Shown here in pieces: positions 25,869-35,106 of a DNA stretch of 64,000 bases. The stretch is taken from NCBI GenBank assembly GCA_963825565.1, contig CAWGTW010000004.1, positions 434,001 through 498,000 of the forward strand, in the 5' to 3' direction. The stretch is from JBFGCT01 sp963825565 (GTDB lineage: Bacteria; Actinomycetota; Acidimicrobiia; Acidimicrobiales; Ilumatobacteraceae). A program made the translations under genes and the position numbers. Position 1 is the first letter of the stretch, and each line of letters starts with the position of its first letter. Under the pieces are notes generated by a model, which worked only from the letters and a program-made list of their open reading frames with translations, was not told the origin of the DNA and did no database searches.

Positions 25869-26617
25869 TCGATGACCAACCGGTGCTCGCCGTCGTGCCG
25901 GCCCGGGGCGGCTCCGTCGGCCTGCCGGGCAAGAACCTCGTCGACGTGAACGGTGTCCCGATGGTCGCCTGGCCGATCAGGGCGGGCCTCGGATCGCGTT
26001 ACGTCGACACCGTCGTCGTGTCGACCGACGACGCGGGGATCGCCGCGGTCGCCCGCGAGCACGGAGCGGAGGTGCCGTTCACGCGCCCGGCGATCCACGC
26101 CACCGCTACGGCGACGAGCTCGCAGGTTGTGCTGCATGCCCTCGACTTCTTTCGCGCGCAGGGCCGGAAGTTCGGGTATGTCGTCCTGCTCCAACCGACC
26201 TGCCCCTTGACCGATGCGCACGACGTCGACACCGCGATGGAATCGCTGCACGGGAACCGAGCGGCCGCCGACACGATCGTGGGCGTCCATCGGGTCGAGT
26301 CGCCACATCCCGACCACGCGCTCGAACTGGAGCCGAACGGGTTGCTGCGCACCCACTTCGCCGACAGCTTCGCGGCACTCGGTCGTCGCCAGGACACGAC
26401 CGAGCTCTACTACCCCGAGGGCACCGTCTACATCTCCGACGTCGCCGTGTTGCGGGCGGAAGGGACGTTCTACCACGACCGGACGATGGGCTATCTCGTG
26501 CCGAAGTGGAAGGCACTCGACGTCGATGACCTCGTCGATCTGATCTGTGTCCGGGCGGTCATGCAGAACATCGACCTGCTGGTGAGCGACCGGGCCGGAA
26601 CCGGCGGTGGTGAATGA
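25865..26617 (+). CDS. legF: CMP-nonulosonic acid synthetase (LegF/NeuA family)
   Basis: 250 residues. N-terminal signature VLAVVPARGGSVGLPGKNLV is the CTP-binding motif of acylneuraminate cytidylyltransferases; GVPMVAWPIRAGLGS, VVVSTDDAGIAAVAREHGAEVPF and RPAIHATATATSSQ follow, and YVVLLQPTCPLTDAHDVDTA is the conserved QPTSP-like region. Couples CTP to a nonulosonic acid (legionaminic type by context) for transfer to glycans. The GTG at 25865 overlaps the upstream fragment stop. Convergent with legC. Confidence 0.88.
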   Translation: MIDDQPVLAVVPARGGSVGLPGKNLVDVNGVPMVAWPIRAGLGSRYVDTVVVSTDDAGIAAVAREHGAEVPFTRPAIHATATATSSQVVLHALDFFRAQGRKFGYVVLLQPTCPLTDAHDVDTAMESLHGNRAAADTIVGVHRVESPHPDHALELEPNGLLRTHFADSFAALGRRQDTTELYYPEGTVYISDVAVLRAEGTFYHDRTMGYLVPKWKALDVDDLVDLICVRAVMQNIDLLVSDRAGTGGGE

Positions 26618-26685
26618 GCGCGCTCGGCGGCGGCCCCACGTCACACGCTCCGGCGCCGGTCAGGGCGTCGGCGACGACCGGCGGG

Positions 26686-27962
26686 TCAGCGGGCCGTCTC
26701 GGGTGCCGGCGGGCGCGTCTCGGCTGCGAGGTCGAGCACACCGACGCTGCTCGGTAGGTTGAGCAGGCGCCGGCTCAGCGACTCCGATGTCGGGAGGTCC
26801 ATCCTCGGGGACTCGCGGTACATCGGCAGCTCGTGCATCAGCGTCCAGACCGGGCGGGTCATCATCCCGGCGTCGTTCGTGCGCTGCAACAGCGTGGCGA
26901 TTTGCGCCTCGTCCTCGTCGTCGAGCAGGAGCACGTTGAGCCAGTAGTTGCTCCTCGCCCCGTCGGGTTCGGTGAACACCTCGACGCCGGCGATGTCGGC
27001 GAACGCGTTCCGGTAGCGATCGGCGAGCGCCCGCTTGGCATCGAGGAACGCATCGAGCCGTTCCAGTTGCGCCACACCCAGCGCGGCGTTGAGGTTCGGC
27101 ATCCGGTAGTTGAAGCCGACGGCGTCGTGATCGAAACGCTAGGGGTGCGGCATCTTGGCGGTGGTGCTCAGATGCTTGCGCTCGCTGCGCCCAGCTCGGG
27201 GTCGTCGGTCAGGATGGCGCCGCCGCCGCCGGTGGTGACGATCTTGTTGCCGTTGAAGCTCAGCGCACCGAGCAGCCCGAAGGTGCCGGTGTGGCGCCCG
27301 CATGGAACGTGCTCCCGAGCGACTCGGCCGCGTCCTCGACGACCGGGCAGCCCGCAGCGGCGCACACCTCGCGGCCAGGGCATCCAGCGTCGACCGGATG
27401 ACCGTAGGTGTGCATCGGCGACGGACGGCCGCGACGGTACGACCGGTCGTACGGTTACCGGCAGATCCCCTGACGCTGGGGCGGTGCGATCTCGATGCAG
27501 GTGGCAGCTCGAGGGCCAGACGGGTCGAGGCCGAGGGTCGCGCTCCTCGACGTCGACGAAGTGCGGGATCGCCCGGCAGTAGCTGATCGCGTTCGCAGTT
27601 GCGACGAACGTCAGTGCCGGGACCAGGACCTCGTCGTCCGGCTCCGCGCCGGCGAGCAGCAGGGAGAGGTGCAGGGCGGCGGTGCCGTTGCTGACGGCGA
27701 TCGCGCACTTCGCACCGGTGTACGCGGCGAGATCCGCCTCGAAACGGTCGACGAAGCTGCCCGCGGTCGAGACCCAGCCGGTGTCGATGCACTCCTTCAC
27801 GTAGCTCCACTCGTTGCCGTGGAACGCCGGCTCGTGAAGGGCGACGACGCCCGTCCGCCCGGCCAGGATGTCGTCGAGGCGGGCAACGACCTGCTCGACC
27901 TCCATGACCGGCTGTCCTGCGTTGCGGGCGATCCTGTTCGTCGTGGTCAGCGCACCGGTCAC
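26686..27962 (-). pseudogene. legC: legC, PLP aminotransferase, multiple frameshifts and a nonsense codon
   Basis: DegT/DnrJ/EryC1 (LegC-like) aminotransferase that would aminate the 4-keto sugar from LegB. N-terminal part LHEPAFHGNEWSYVKECIDT and AIAVSNGTAALHLSLLLAG is in the ptmE frame. Frame changes follow FVDVEERD (near 27535), again around MHTYGHPVDA (near 27400), before RHTGTFGLLGALSFNGNKIV (the PLP-Lys region, near 27310), and near 27180. A TAG at about 27139 stands where HPYRFDHD would read Tyr. The C-terminal part MPNLNAALGVAQLERLDAF to the stop at 26686 is intact. As read, no full-length enzyme is made. GTG 27962 or ATG 27905 is the start. Confidence 0.8.
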
Positions 27963-29045
27963 GTCTCGCCCCGGGCGCGCGAACAGATCGGAGGGTTGGC
28001 CGACATCGACCCAGCCCGGGTCGCAACGCCAGGCCGACACCTGGTCGTGACCGTCGACGCAGCGCTCGATCAGCTCGGTGATCGGGAACGGCCGACCGCC
28101 GGGCAGCGCGGCGACGATGTGCGGCGAGACGACGTACATCCCGGCGCTGACCAGCTCGTCGCGGATCGGCTTCTCGACCAGGGCGGTCACCGTGCCCCGC
28201 TCGTCGATCGCCAGCACGCCGTACGGCACCTCGTAGGAGTGGGTCGTGACCGCGATGCTGATCGCCGACCCGGTCGCTGCATGGTGGTCGAGGAACGCGC
28301 TGACGTCGAACTGCGTCACCAGGTCACCGTTCATCACGAGCACCGGCTCGACCACATCGGCGAACTCGGACAGGTTGGCGATCGGGCCGCCGGAGTCGAG
28401 CGGCTCGTCCGGGTCCTCGCGCAGGTAGGTGATCCGGCAGCCGTGATCGGAGCCGTCGCCGAAGTACTCCTCGATCCGCTCGCCGAGGTAGCCGATCGAC
28501 AGGTAGATGTTCTCGATGCCGTAGCCGACCAGGTGGGTGACGATCCGATCGAGGATCGGTCGCCCCGCGACGTGGATCATCGGCTTGGGGACGTGCTCGG
28601 TCAGCGGCCAGAGCCTGGTACCGCGCCCGCCGGCGAGGATCAGCGCGAGGTTCGATCGGCGCTGCTTACCGAGCAGGCCGCGCAGGGTGTGGACCGCGAT
28701 CACGCGGCTCTGGTCGTCGATGACCGGGACGAGCGACACCCCGCGGGCGCGCATCAGGTCGAGGATCGCCGCCCGCGACTCGCGCTGGCCGGCGACGACG
28801 GCATGGGCGTTGACATGGGGCTGGACCGGGGCGTCGAGGTCGGCGCCGCGCAGCAGTGCCCGCCGGATGTCGCCGTCGGTCACCATCCCGACCAGCATGC
28901 CGTCGGCGTCGACCGCCACGGCACCGTTCATGCCGGCGGAGTCGATCGTGCGCAACGCGTCCCGGATCGTGGCGTGGTGGGCGCGCACGAGCGGCAGCCC
29001 GTCGCGACTCACGTCGACCGGGGAGGGAGTGGCTGGTTCACTCAT
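27963..29045 (-). CDS. ptmE: PtmE-like sugar-1-phosphate guanylyl/nucleotidyltransferase with CBS domains
   Basis: Residues 1-120 hold two CBS motifs (MNGAVAVDADGMLVGMVTDGDIRRAL and VSLVPVIDDQSRVIAVHTLRGL); residues 130-350 are an NTP transferase: LALILAGGRGTRLWPLTEHVPKPM, NGDLVTQFD, EKPIRDELVSAGMYVVSP and DPGWVDVGQPSDLF. This is the architecture of Campylobacter PtmE, which makes GDP-GlcN. As read the frame runs on without stop into legC. Skipping one base near 27985 gives SDLFRARGET then TGA, which overlaps a GTG in the house GTGA style; so either a PtmE-LegC fusion or a 1-nt indel. The promoter block is shared with legB. Confidence 0.8.
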
Positions 29046-29162
29046 GCAGGCATCGATTCAGGTCGGGTCCACGCCGTGTCGCCCCGAGTCGGGTCTGGCG
29101 ATGCGGTCGGCGAGCACGATACCCCTGCGATGCAGGCGTTGCTGGTCCTCATCCGGACCAGC
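29046..29162 (-). promoter_or_regulatory. ptmE promoter block duplicated from legB, with hairpin
   Basis: -10 TATCGT at 29121-29116 inside the same GGGTATCGTGCTCGCCG block as at legB, followed by a similar leader ending in CATCGATTC-type sequence before the ATG. A hairpin with an 8-bp stem (GCTGGTCC/GGACCAGC, 29141-29162) overlaps the legG stop codon. Confidence 0.55.
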
Positions 29163-30267
29163 GCTTGATCTCGGCGATGATCCGCGCCGCTGCGTGCCCG
29201 TCGCCGTACAGATCGATCGGCGGCGAGCGGTGTACCGCCCGGCCGCCTCTCGGGCGGCGGCGACGATCGCCTCTCGCTCGATCGGTGTGCGGATGATGTT
29301 GGGCGTGACGATCCGCCCGGTCTGGCGCTCGCCGAGGTCGACGACGGTGGTCGGGAACCACGACGCCTCGATGTAGCCGCTCGATGTGTTGCCGAGCATG
29401 AACGCGCAGTGCTGCATGCACGAGAGGTACACGACCGATCCGAGCGAGTCGACCGCGGTCGCGAACGGGGCATCGTCGAGGAAGTCGTTCCAACGCTCGC
29501 GCAGCCGGAGGCCGGTCGTGTCGGCGTTCGGGAGCGTCACGAGCATCCGGTGGTGGGCGCCGATCGATCGGAGTGCCGCGGCCAACTCGTCGAACTGTTC
29601 GTCCGACGCCGCGCCGGCGCTCGCCGTCTCGGGATGGAACGTGATCAGCACGGTCGGGTCCGAGAAGTCGACCCCGATCTGCTCGCGGAGCTCGATCGAT
29701 CGACAGCAGCTCGGACGTGCGGATCTGGTCGATGCTGAGGGCGCCGGTCTCGAAGACGTGCGTCGCCCGCTCCGCACCGACCAGCTCGACGATGCGCCGG
29801 CGGTACGGCTCGGCCGCGGCGAAGTGCAGCGTCGACATGTGGGTGATCGAGTGACGGAAGGCGTCGTCGATCGCTCCCCGGGTGGTCTCCCCGCCGTGCA
29901 GGTGGGCGACCGGGAGCGCGTAGGGCAGCGCCGCGACCACGGCGGCGAACATCTCGTAGCGGTCGCCGAGCGCGAGGACCAGCTCGGCGGTCGACGACTG
30001 CCAGACGTCGCTGAACTGCTCGATCGTCCGTCCGATCGCCTGGCTGATGTCGTGGGGGCGGTCGCCGTCGAGCACCGGGGGCAACGCGATCTCGGGGCCG
30101 AACCCGGCGGCGGTGATCTCCTCGACCGTCCGCCCGAACCGTTCGTCGAGGTGGCTGCCGAACGCGACGACGGTCAGCTCGAGGTCGGCGTCGTCGTCGA
30201 TCGCCCGGAGCAGCGGCGTCAGGATGCCGAAATCCGCGCGACTGCTCGTCAGCGCGGTGATCCTCAT
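29149..30267 (-). pseudogene. legG: legG, NDP-sugar hydrolysing 2-epimerase (NeuC family), two frameshifts
   Basis: The N-terminal 190 residues are good NeuC/LegG: ITALTSSRADFGILTPLLRA, LALGDRYEMFAAVVAA and AHLHGGETTRGAIDDAFRHS. Near 29700 the frame shifts; the next frame carries DPTVLITFHPETASAG, LVTLPNADTTGLRLRERW and FMLGNTSSGYIEASWF (UDP-binding region). Near 29230 it returns to the first frame for PPIDLYGDGHAAARIIAEI and the stop. The first shift sits in ATCGATCG, as if a 4-nt unit had been duplicated. Two compensating indels with no other damage suggest read errors or recent events. ATG 30267 overlaps the legI stop. Confidence 0.8.
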
Positions 30268-31285
30268 CGGAGATCGCTCGGGTCGAGCTTCGTGAAGGCC
30301 TCCAGGTCGTGGGAGGCGGCGCGGCCGACGACGTCGTCGATCGAGAACGGCGAGATCCCGTCACCCGGCCGGAGCATGACCAGGTCGTCGCGCTCGAGCC
30401 GCTGGCCCGCCCGCACGGCTCGGGCGAGATGGATGCTCTTGCGGGCGGCGGCGACGTTGACCAGCTCGCTCGGGGTCGGCGCCTTCTCAGGGTGCCCGAG
30501 CGCTGTCTCCACCGTGCGGATCGACCGGACCATCTGCGCCAGCTCGTCCGGTTCGAGGGACGCGGCCTGGTCCGGACCGGCGAGCGAGCGATCGAGCGTG
30601 ATGTGCTTCTCGATGACGGTGGCGCCGAGTGCGACCGCGGCGATCGGGACGTCCCAGCCGAGCGTGTGATCGCTGTAGCCGACCGGGAGTCCGAACGTGT
30701 CGGCGATCGTGCGCATGGCGCGGAGGTTGACGTCGCCCGGCGGGGTCGGGTACGCCGTGTTGCAGTGCAGCAGGGTGATGCGGTCGCGATCGGCGCCGGC
30801 ATCGATGAGCACCGCCAGCGCCGCGCCGATCTCGTCGAGCGTGCACATGCCGGTGCTCATGATCAGCCGATCGAACGCCCGGGCCATCAACTCGAGGTAC
30901 GGCCGGTTGGTCACCTCTCCGCTGGGGATCTTGCCGAGCGTCACACCACGGCTGGTCAGCAACTCGATGCTCGGCGCGTCGAAGGCGGTCGACAGGAACT
31001 CGATCCGCCGCGCCCGGCAGTGGGCGATCAGCTCGTCGTGGGCGTCGCCGTCGAGCTCGAGGCGGCGGACCATCTCCAGTTGGCTCTCGCCGTCACCGGT
31101 CGTGTCCTTCTGGTACGCGGCCTTCTCGGTACCGGGGGCGATGACAGGTCGGCGCGGAAGGTCTGGAACTTCACGATGTCGGCCCCGGCGTCGGCCGCGA
31201 CGTCGATCAACTCCCGGGCCAGGCCGAGATCGCCGTTGTGGTTGACGCCTGCTTCGGCGATGACCGTCACCGGTGAGTCGAGCAT
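30264..31285 (-). pseudogene. legI: legI, nonulosonic acid synthase (NeuB family), one frameshift
   Basis: Condenses PEP with a modified hexosamine to form the nine-carbon acid. N-terminal SPVTVIAEAGVNHNGDLGLA and GADIVKFQTFRADL are in one frame. A missing G near 31147 (CTGTC for CTGGTC) shifts to the frame with APGTEKAAYQK, SGEVTNRPYLELMA, STGMCTLDEI, LLHCNTAYPTPPGDVNLRAM, VGYSDHTLG, EKHITLDRSLAGPDQAASLEP and a C-terminal SAF domain (KSIHLARAVRAGQRLERDDL). All active-site motifs are kept. Start ATG 31285 fits the family; ATG 31366, 3 nt after a TAGCCT -10 box, would add 27 non-conserved residues. Confidence 0.85.
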
Positions 31286-31496
31286 GCTCGTCGTCGCCGC
31301 ACGGGTGCGGGCCGGCCGTGACGACACCCGGCGGTCGGGCGGTGGGTCGAAGCTGTCGGTAGTCATCGGAGGCTACACGCACCGTAGCGCCAACCGCTCG
31401 GCGAGCGGCGCTGGCGACCCGGTCGGCCGCGACCGCCGAGCGGCGCGTTCGTGCGGGTGCGATCTGGCGCGACGGTCCGATACGGTCGCGGACCCT
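31286..31496. promoter_or_regulatory. divergent control region legI / ligase
   Basis: Minus strand: TAGCCT at 31375-31370 for legI. Plus strand: TACGGT at 31481-31486, 10 nt before GTG 31497, in a stretch that resembles the legF promoter through the first codons (GTGACC-GT--ACGACGCCCGG). A 15-bp palindrome CCGCTCG-G-CGAGCGG lies at 31394-31408. Confidence 0.5.
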
Positions 31497-32812
31497 GTGA
31501 CCGTGTCCACGACGCCCGGCCCGACGCGACACGTCGTCGTCGATCCCGCCGAGCCGATGGTGTCTCGGTCCCGTCGGAGCGCTGCTCGTCCTCGTCGTGA
31601 TGATGACGAGTGGCGCCGGTGCGAGGTTCCTCTCCGGCGTCAATCCGGCCGACTTCAGAGCGACGCAGGGAAGTCCAGCGGCGATCGCGATCGCGGCAGG
31701 TTCGGTGATGATCGTGCTGGTGCTCGTCGTCCGGAGCGGTCAGATCCTGCGGCTGGCCGGAGCGCTCCTCGGCGACCTGCCGTACGTGACGCTGCTCGTG
31801 CTGTTCACCGTCGGCGCGGTGCTGTACGGCCTCCAGGAGGGCGTCGGACCTGCTGGGTACCTGGGCGTCGTCAGGTTCGTAGTCGGCGTGACGATCGGTG
31901 CGGGGTGCGTGCTGCTGCTCGGGTTGGTCGGGACGTTGCACGTCGTGCGCATGGCGACCGTCGCGGCCTGCTTCGGCAGCCTGGCGATCGAGGTGTTCCT
32001 GCCGCAGTACGTGCGGGTCGGCCTCGGGCAGGGGCTCTACGCTGGCCTTTTCAGCTGGAACAGCGCCGCCGGAATCGCCGCGGGGATCGGTCTCGTGCTG
32101 TCGATCCACCTGCCGGGTCGCCGCGTCGCCGGCCCGATGTCGCTCATCGCCGTCGTCGCCCCGGTGGTTGCGTGCCTGCATCGTCCTGGTCCACTCCGAA
32201 TCGCGATCGGCACAGTTCGCGACGGCGGCGGCGCTGGCCTTCGGGCTGTCCGCTCTCGCCCGGCAACGGCGCGCCCAGATCGCCGCGTACTTCGTCGCCG
32301 GCGCCGTCGTCGTCGTCGGTCTCGTACGGTTCTCGGGCGACCTCCTCGAGCTGTCCGGCAAGGACGAGACGCTGACCGGCCGGAGCGAGATCTGGCGGCT
32401 CGTGTCGGGCTGGATCGGGGATCGACCGGCGATCGGCTACGGGCCGGGCAACGTGTGGCTGGTCACCGACGAGGCAACCGCCCTGTTCGACTTCTACCAG
32501 GTGCCCGACAACGCGCACAACGGGTTCCTCGAGGCGATGCTCGGCGGTGGGATCCTCGTGCTGGTCCCGCTCGTGCTGCTCCTCGTTCGAGCGTTCGGCC
32601 GAGCGGTCGACCGCGGTCCGGACGGCGATCTGCGGTACCACGGTCTCCTGCCGGTGTTGATCCTGATCCTGGTGGCGAACGGGTCCCTGGTCCTGCTGTT
32701 CCGCAACAGCCTGGTCCCGGTGGTCTTCGCCGCGCTCACCGTGCCCCCCATCCTCCTGCTGCCGAGCGGTTCGCCGGCCGATCGCGACACCGGGGTCGGA
32801 CGCGGTGGGTGA
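31497..32812 (+). pseudogene. O-antigen ligase/polymerase-like membrane protein, frameshifted
   Basis: Polytopic membrane protein. From GALLVLVVMMTSGAGARFL (about 31580) one frame gives at least five hydrophobic segments up to VVAPVVAC. A 1-nt shift near 32174 leads into ACIVLVHSESRSAQFATAAA and then DETLTGRSEIWRLVSGWI, the Wzy_C-type motif, DNAHNGFLEAMLGGGI and further membrane segments to 32812. The likely start GTG 31497 is one frame away from the first segment, implying another shift near 31570; otherwise the start is the GTG at 31597. DNAHNGFLE is the hallmark of the ligase/polymerase family. Confidence 0.75.
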
Positions 32813-33950
32813 TCGCGCCCGCCGCGATCTCGAGGATGTCGGCGGCCTGCGCATCGCCATCGTCCACGAGTGGCTGTCCGGTGTCGCCGGGAGCGAGCAG
32901 ACCTTCGCCGCCATGGCGCGCCTCCTGCCGGGTGCCGATCTGTTCGCGCTCGGCCACAACCCGGGTCGTGGGCTCGACCTCGGTGGCCGGCCGGTCGAGA
33001 CGAGCGCACTGAACCGCTTCGTGCAGGGTGGCGGCAAGGCCGCGGCGCTGCCGTTCATGCCGTTCGCGATGGCGCACCTCGCCCGAGGTCGCGAGTACGA
33101 CGTGGTGATCACGTCCAGCCACGCGTTCTCTCGGGCGTTCGCCGCCCATATCCCCGCGCTCCACCTGTCGTACACGTACACGCCCGTGCGGTACGTGTGG
33201 CGGCCCGATCTCGAGCGGCATCGCGCCCGAGTCCGGGTGCCGCAGCTCGCGCTCGAACCGTTCAGGCGGCTCGATCTGCGCTACGCCCGCGGCGTCGCCT
33301 CGTTCGCCGCCATCTCCGAGGAGGTGCGCGCCCGGATCGCCGAGGTGTACGGCCGGGAATCGGTCGTCGTCTACCCACCGTGCGACACCGAGTTCTTCAC
33401 CCCGGCCTCCGACGCCGCGACCGGCCGGCGCGGTGCCCTGGTGACCGGACGGCTCGTGTCGTACAAGCGGGTCGACCTGGCGATCGAGGCGGCGGCGATC
33501 GCCGGCGTCGAACTGACGGTGATCGGCGACGGCCCCGAGCGCGCCGCGCTGGAGCGGCTGGCCGACCAGGTCGCACCCGGCCGGGTCCGCTTCGAGGGGT
33601 CGGTCGATCGCTCCCGCCTGCGGGCCGCGTACCGCGAGGCTGCGGTCGTGGTGTTCCCGGGCCTGGAGGACTTCGGCATCGTGCCGGTCGAAGCGCAGGC
33701 GTGTGGCGCACCAGTCGTGGCGTTCGGCGCAGCGGGAGCACTCGAAACCGTGCTCGAACACCCGCACGCGTTCGTTCCCCGCCAGGATGCCGAGCTCTTC
33801 GCACGGGCGATCGTGGCGACGATCGAGGATCCGCCCGATCCGGTGGCGTGCCGCGAGCAGTCCGAGCGATTCTCGTTCCGCGAGTTCGACCAGGGCTTCT
33901 CCGCCTGGGTCGCTCTGGCGATCGAGGCCCACGGTCTTCGCTGCGGCTGA
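32805..33950 (+). CDS. GT4-family glycosyltransferase (WbaZ-like)
   Basis: 381 residues. N-terminal LRIAIVHEWLSGVAGSEQTFAAM, then VITSSHAFSRAFAAHIP and LSYTYTPVRYVWRP, typical of mannosyl/rhamnosyl GT4 enzymes. The C-terminal domain has GALVTGRLVSYKRVDLAIEAA, VIGDGPERAAL, VFPGLEDFGIVPVEAQACGAPVVAFGAAGALETV. The GTG start overlaps the ligase stop by 8 bp. Sugar specificity cannot be read from sequence. Confidence 0.88.
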   Translation: MGDRARRDLEDVGGLRIAIVHEWLSGVAGSEQTFAAMARLLPGADLFALGHNPGRGLDLGGRPVETSALNRFVQGGGKAAALPFMPFAMAHLARGREYDVVITSSHAFSRAFAAHIPALHLSYTYTPVRYVWRPDLERHRARVRVPQLALEPFRRLDLRYARGVASFAAISEEVRARIAEVYGRESVVVYPPCDTEFFTPASDAATGRRGALVTGRLVSYKRVDLAIEAAAIAGVELTVIGDGPERAALERLADQVAPGRVRFEGSVDRSRLRAAYREAAVVVFPGLEDFGIVPVEAQACGAPVVAFGAAGALETVLEHPHAFVPRQDAELFARAIVATIEDPPDPVACREQSERFSFREFDQGFSAWVALAIEAHGLRCG

Positions 33951-33996
33951 CCGTGCCCGCCGCGGCGGAATCAGTCACGGAGCCACACTCGGGACG

Positions 33997-34039
33997 TAGG
34001 CTGCGCCAGTTCCCGCCGAGCCCGCTCGGCCATCGGAGA
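33997..34039 (+). promoter_or_regulatory. -10 box and Shine-Dalgarno supporting a TTG start
   Basis: TAGGCT at 33997-34002 and a GGAGA ribosome-binding site at 34035-34039, five nt before TTG 34045. This decides the unusual TTG start of the next gene. Confidence 0.5.
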
Positions 34040-34044
34040 CGACG

Positions 34045-35106
34045 TTGACTGAACCATCCCCCACCGAGCAGCCCGACCGTTCGCCCCCGACCGGCGCCGT
34101 CGTCGCCCTGCCGGTGCTGCTCCGCGTCGACGAGTGGTATCCCGAGCTGATCGGCCGGCCGTTCGTCTCGATCCGGACCGAGCCGCACATCTGGTCGCGG
34201 ATCCGTCACAGCGACGACATCGACCAGCTCGAGCTCGACGTGTCCGACCTGCTCCCGGCGAGCGGGCTGCGGGCGCGGCGTGCGGCGGTGCATGAGCTGC
34301 GCAGCCGGCTGACCAGCATGGACCTCCCGGAGGGCGCGGTGTGCGTGCTCGACACCAGCGAGGGTTGGCTGACGACCAACATCAGCATGCTGCTCCGGTC
34401 GCGCCGCCCCGACATCGTGCAGATCGGCCTGCAGCACGGTGTGTTCGGCCTGTCGAGCTGGCGCTGCCGGCCGATCGCCCGCCGCACGCGAGCAGCGGTG
34501 CTCGCGACCGTCTGGGCGGTCGCCGGGTTCGCGCCGCTCGGCGCCGGGTTCGGCAACCTCGGTCTCGACGGGTACGTGCTGTTCGGCAGCCGCTTCGCCG
34601 ACTACGTCCGCGTGCTCCAGCCGACCGTTCCGTTGCTGGTCGACTTCGCCACGCTGACCGGCATGACCGAGCCGGGCAACGAACAGCACGGGCCCGATCT
34701 GCTGTTCCTCGGCCAGGAGTTGGCGACCTACCTTCCCGACGCCAACCGGCTGGTCGAGCAGGTCATCGAACGGCTCGAGCTGCTGGCGACGGAGGGGCAC
34801 GATGTCGCCGCGCGCCCGCATCCGAAGGGAGATCGTGCGCCGTGGCGCGCCGTCCAGTCGGTGCGCCTGATCCAGGATTCCCGACCGTTCACGACGGTGC
34901 TCGGACGCAACACGGTCGTCGTGTCGTTCTTCAGCACCGGTCTGCTCGAGGCGGCGCACAAGGGGTGTCGGATCGTGGCGATCGCCCATCCGGACATCGG
35001 GTCCGCGGTCTACGACGCGTTCGACGACCCGATCCCGCTCGATCGGTTCCTCGGCGAATGGGATTTCGACGAGTTCACCACCCTGAGGCCGGGCACGATC
35101 TCATGA
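34045..35106 (+). CDS. unassigned glycan-locus protein, candidate nonulosonate transferase
   Basis: 353 residues, no family I can name with confidence. Visible features: VQIGLQHGVFG (residues 126-135), an HP motif in ARPHPKGD (256-263) and VSFFSTGLLEAAHKGC (293-308). An HP motif followed by a Ser/Thr-rich motif before a helix is seen in GT-B sialyl/polysialyltransferases that use CMP-sugars. The locus makes a CMP-nonulosonic acid and otherwise has no evident enzyme to transfer it. The TTG start is supported by a GGAGA site; the stop overlaps the flippase ATG. Function is inference. Confidence 0.45.
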   Translation: MTEPSPTEQPDRSPPTGAVVALPVLLRVDEWYPELIGRPFVSIRTEPHIWSRIRHSDDIDQLELDVSDLLPASGLRARRAAVHELRSRLTSMDLPEGAVCVLDTSEGWLTTNISMLLRSRRPDIVQIGLQHGVFGLSSWRCRPIARRTRAAVLATVWAVAGFAPLGAGFGNLGLDGYVLFGSRFADYVRVLQPTVPLLVDFATLTGMTEPGNEQHGPDLLFLGQELATYLPDANRLVEQVIERLELLATEGHDVAARPHPKGDRAPWRAVQSVRLIQDSRPFTTVLGRNTVVVSFFSTGLLEAAHKGCRIVAIAHPDIGSAVYDAFDDPIPLDRFLGEWDFDEFTTLRPGTIS

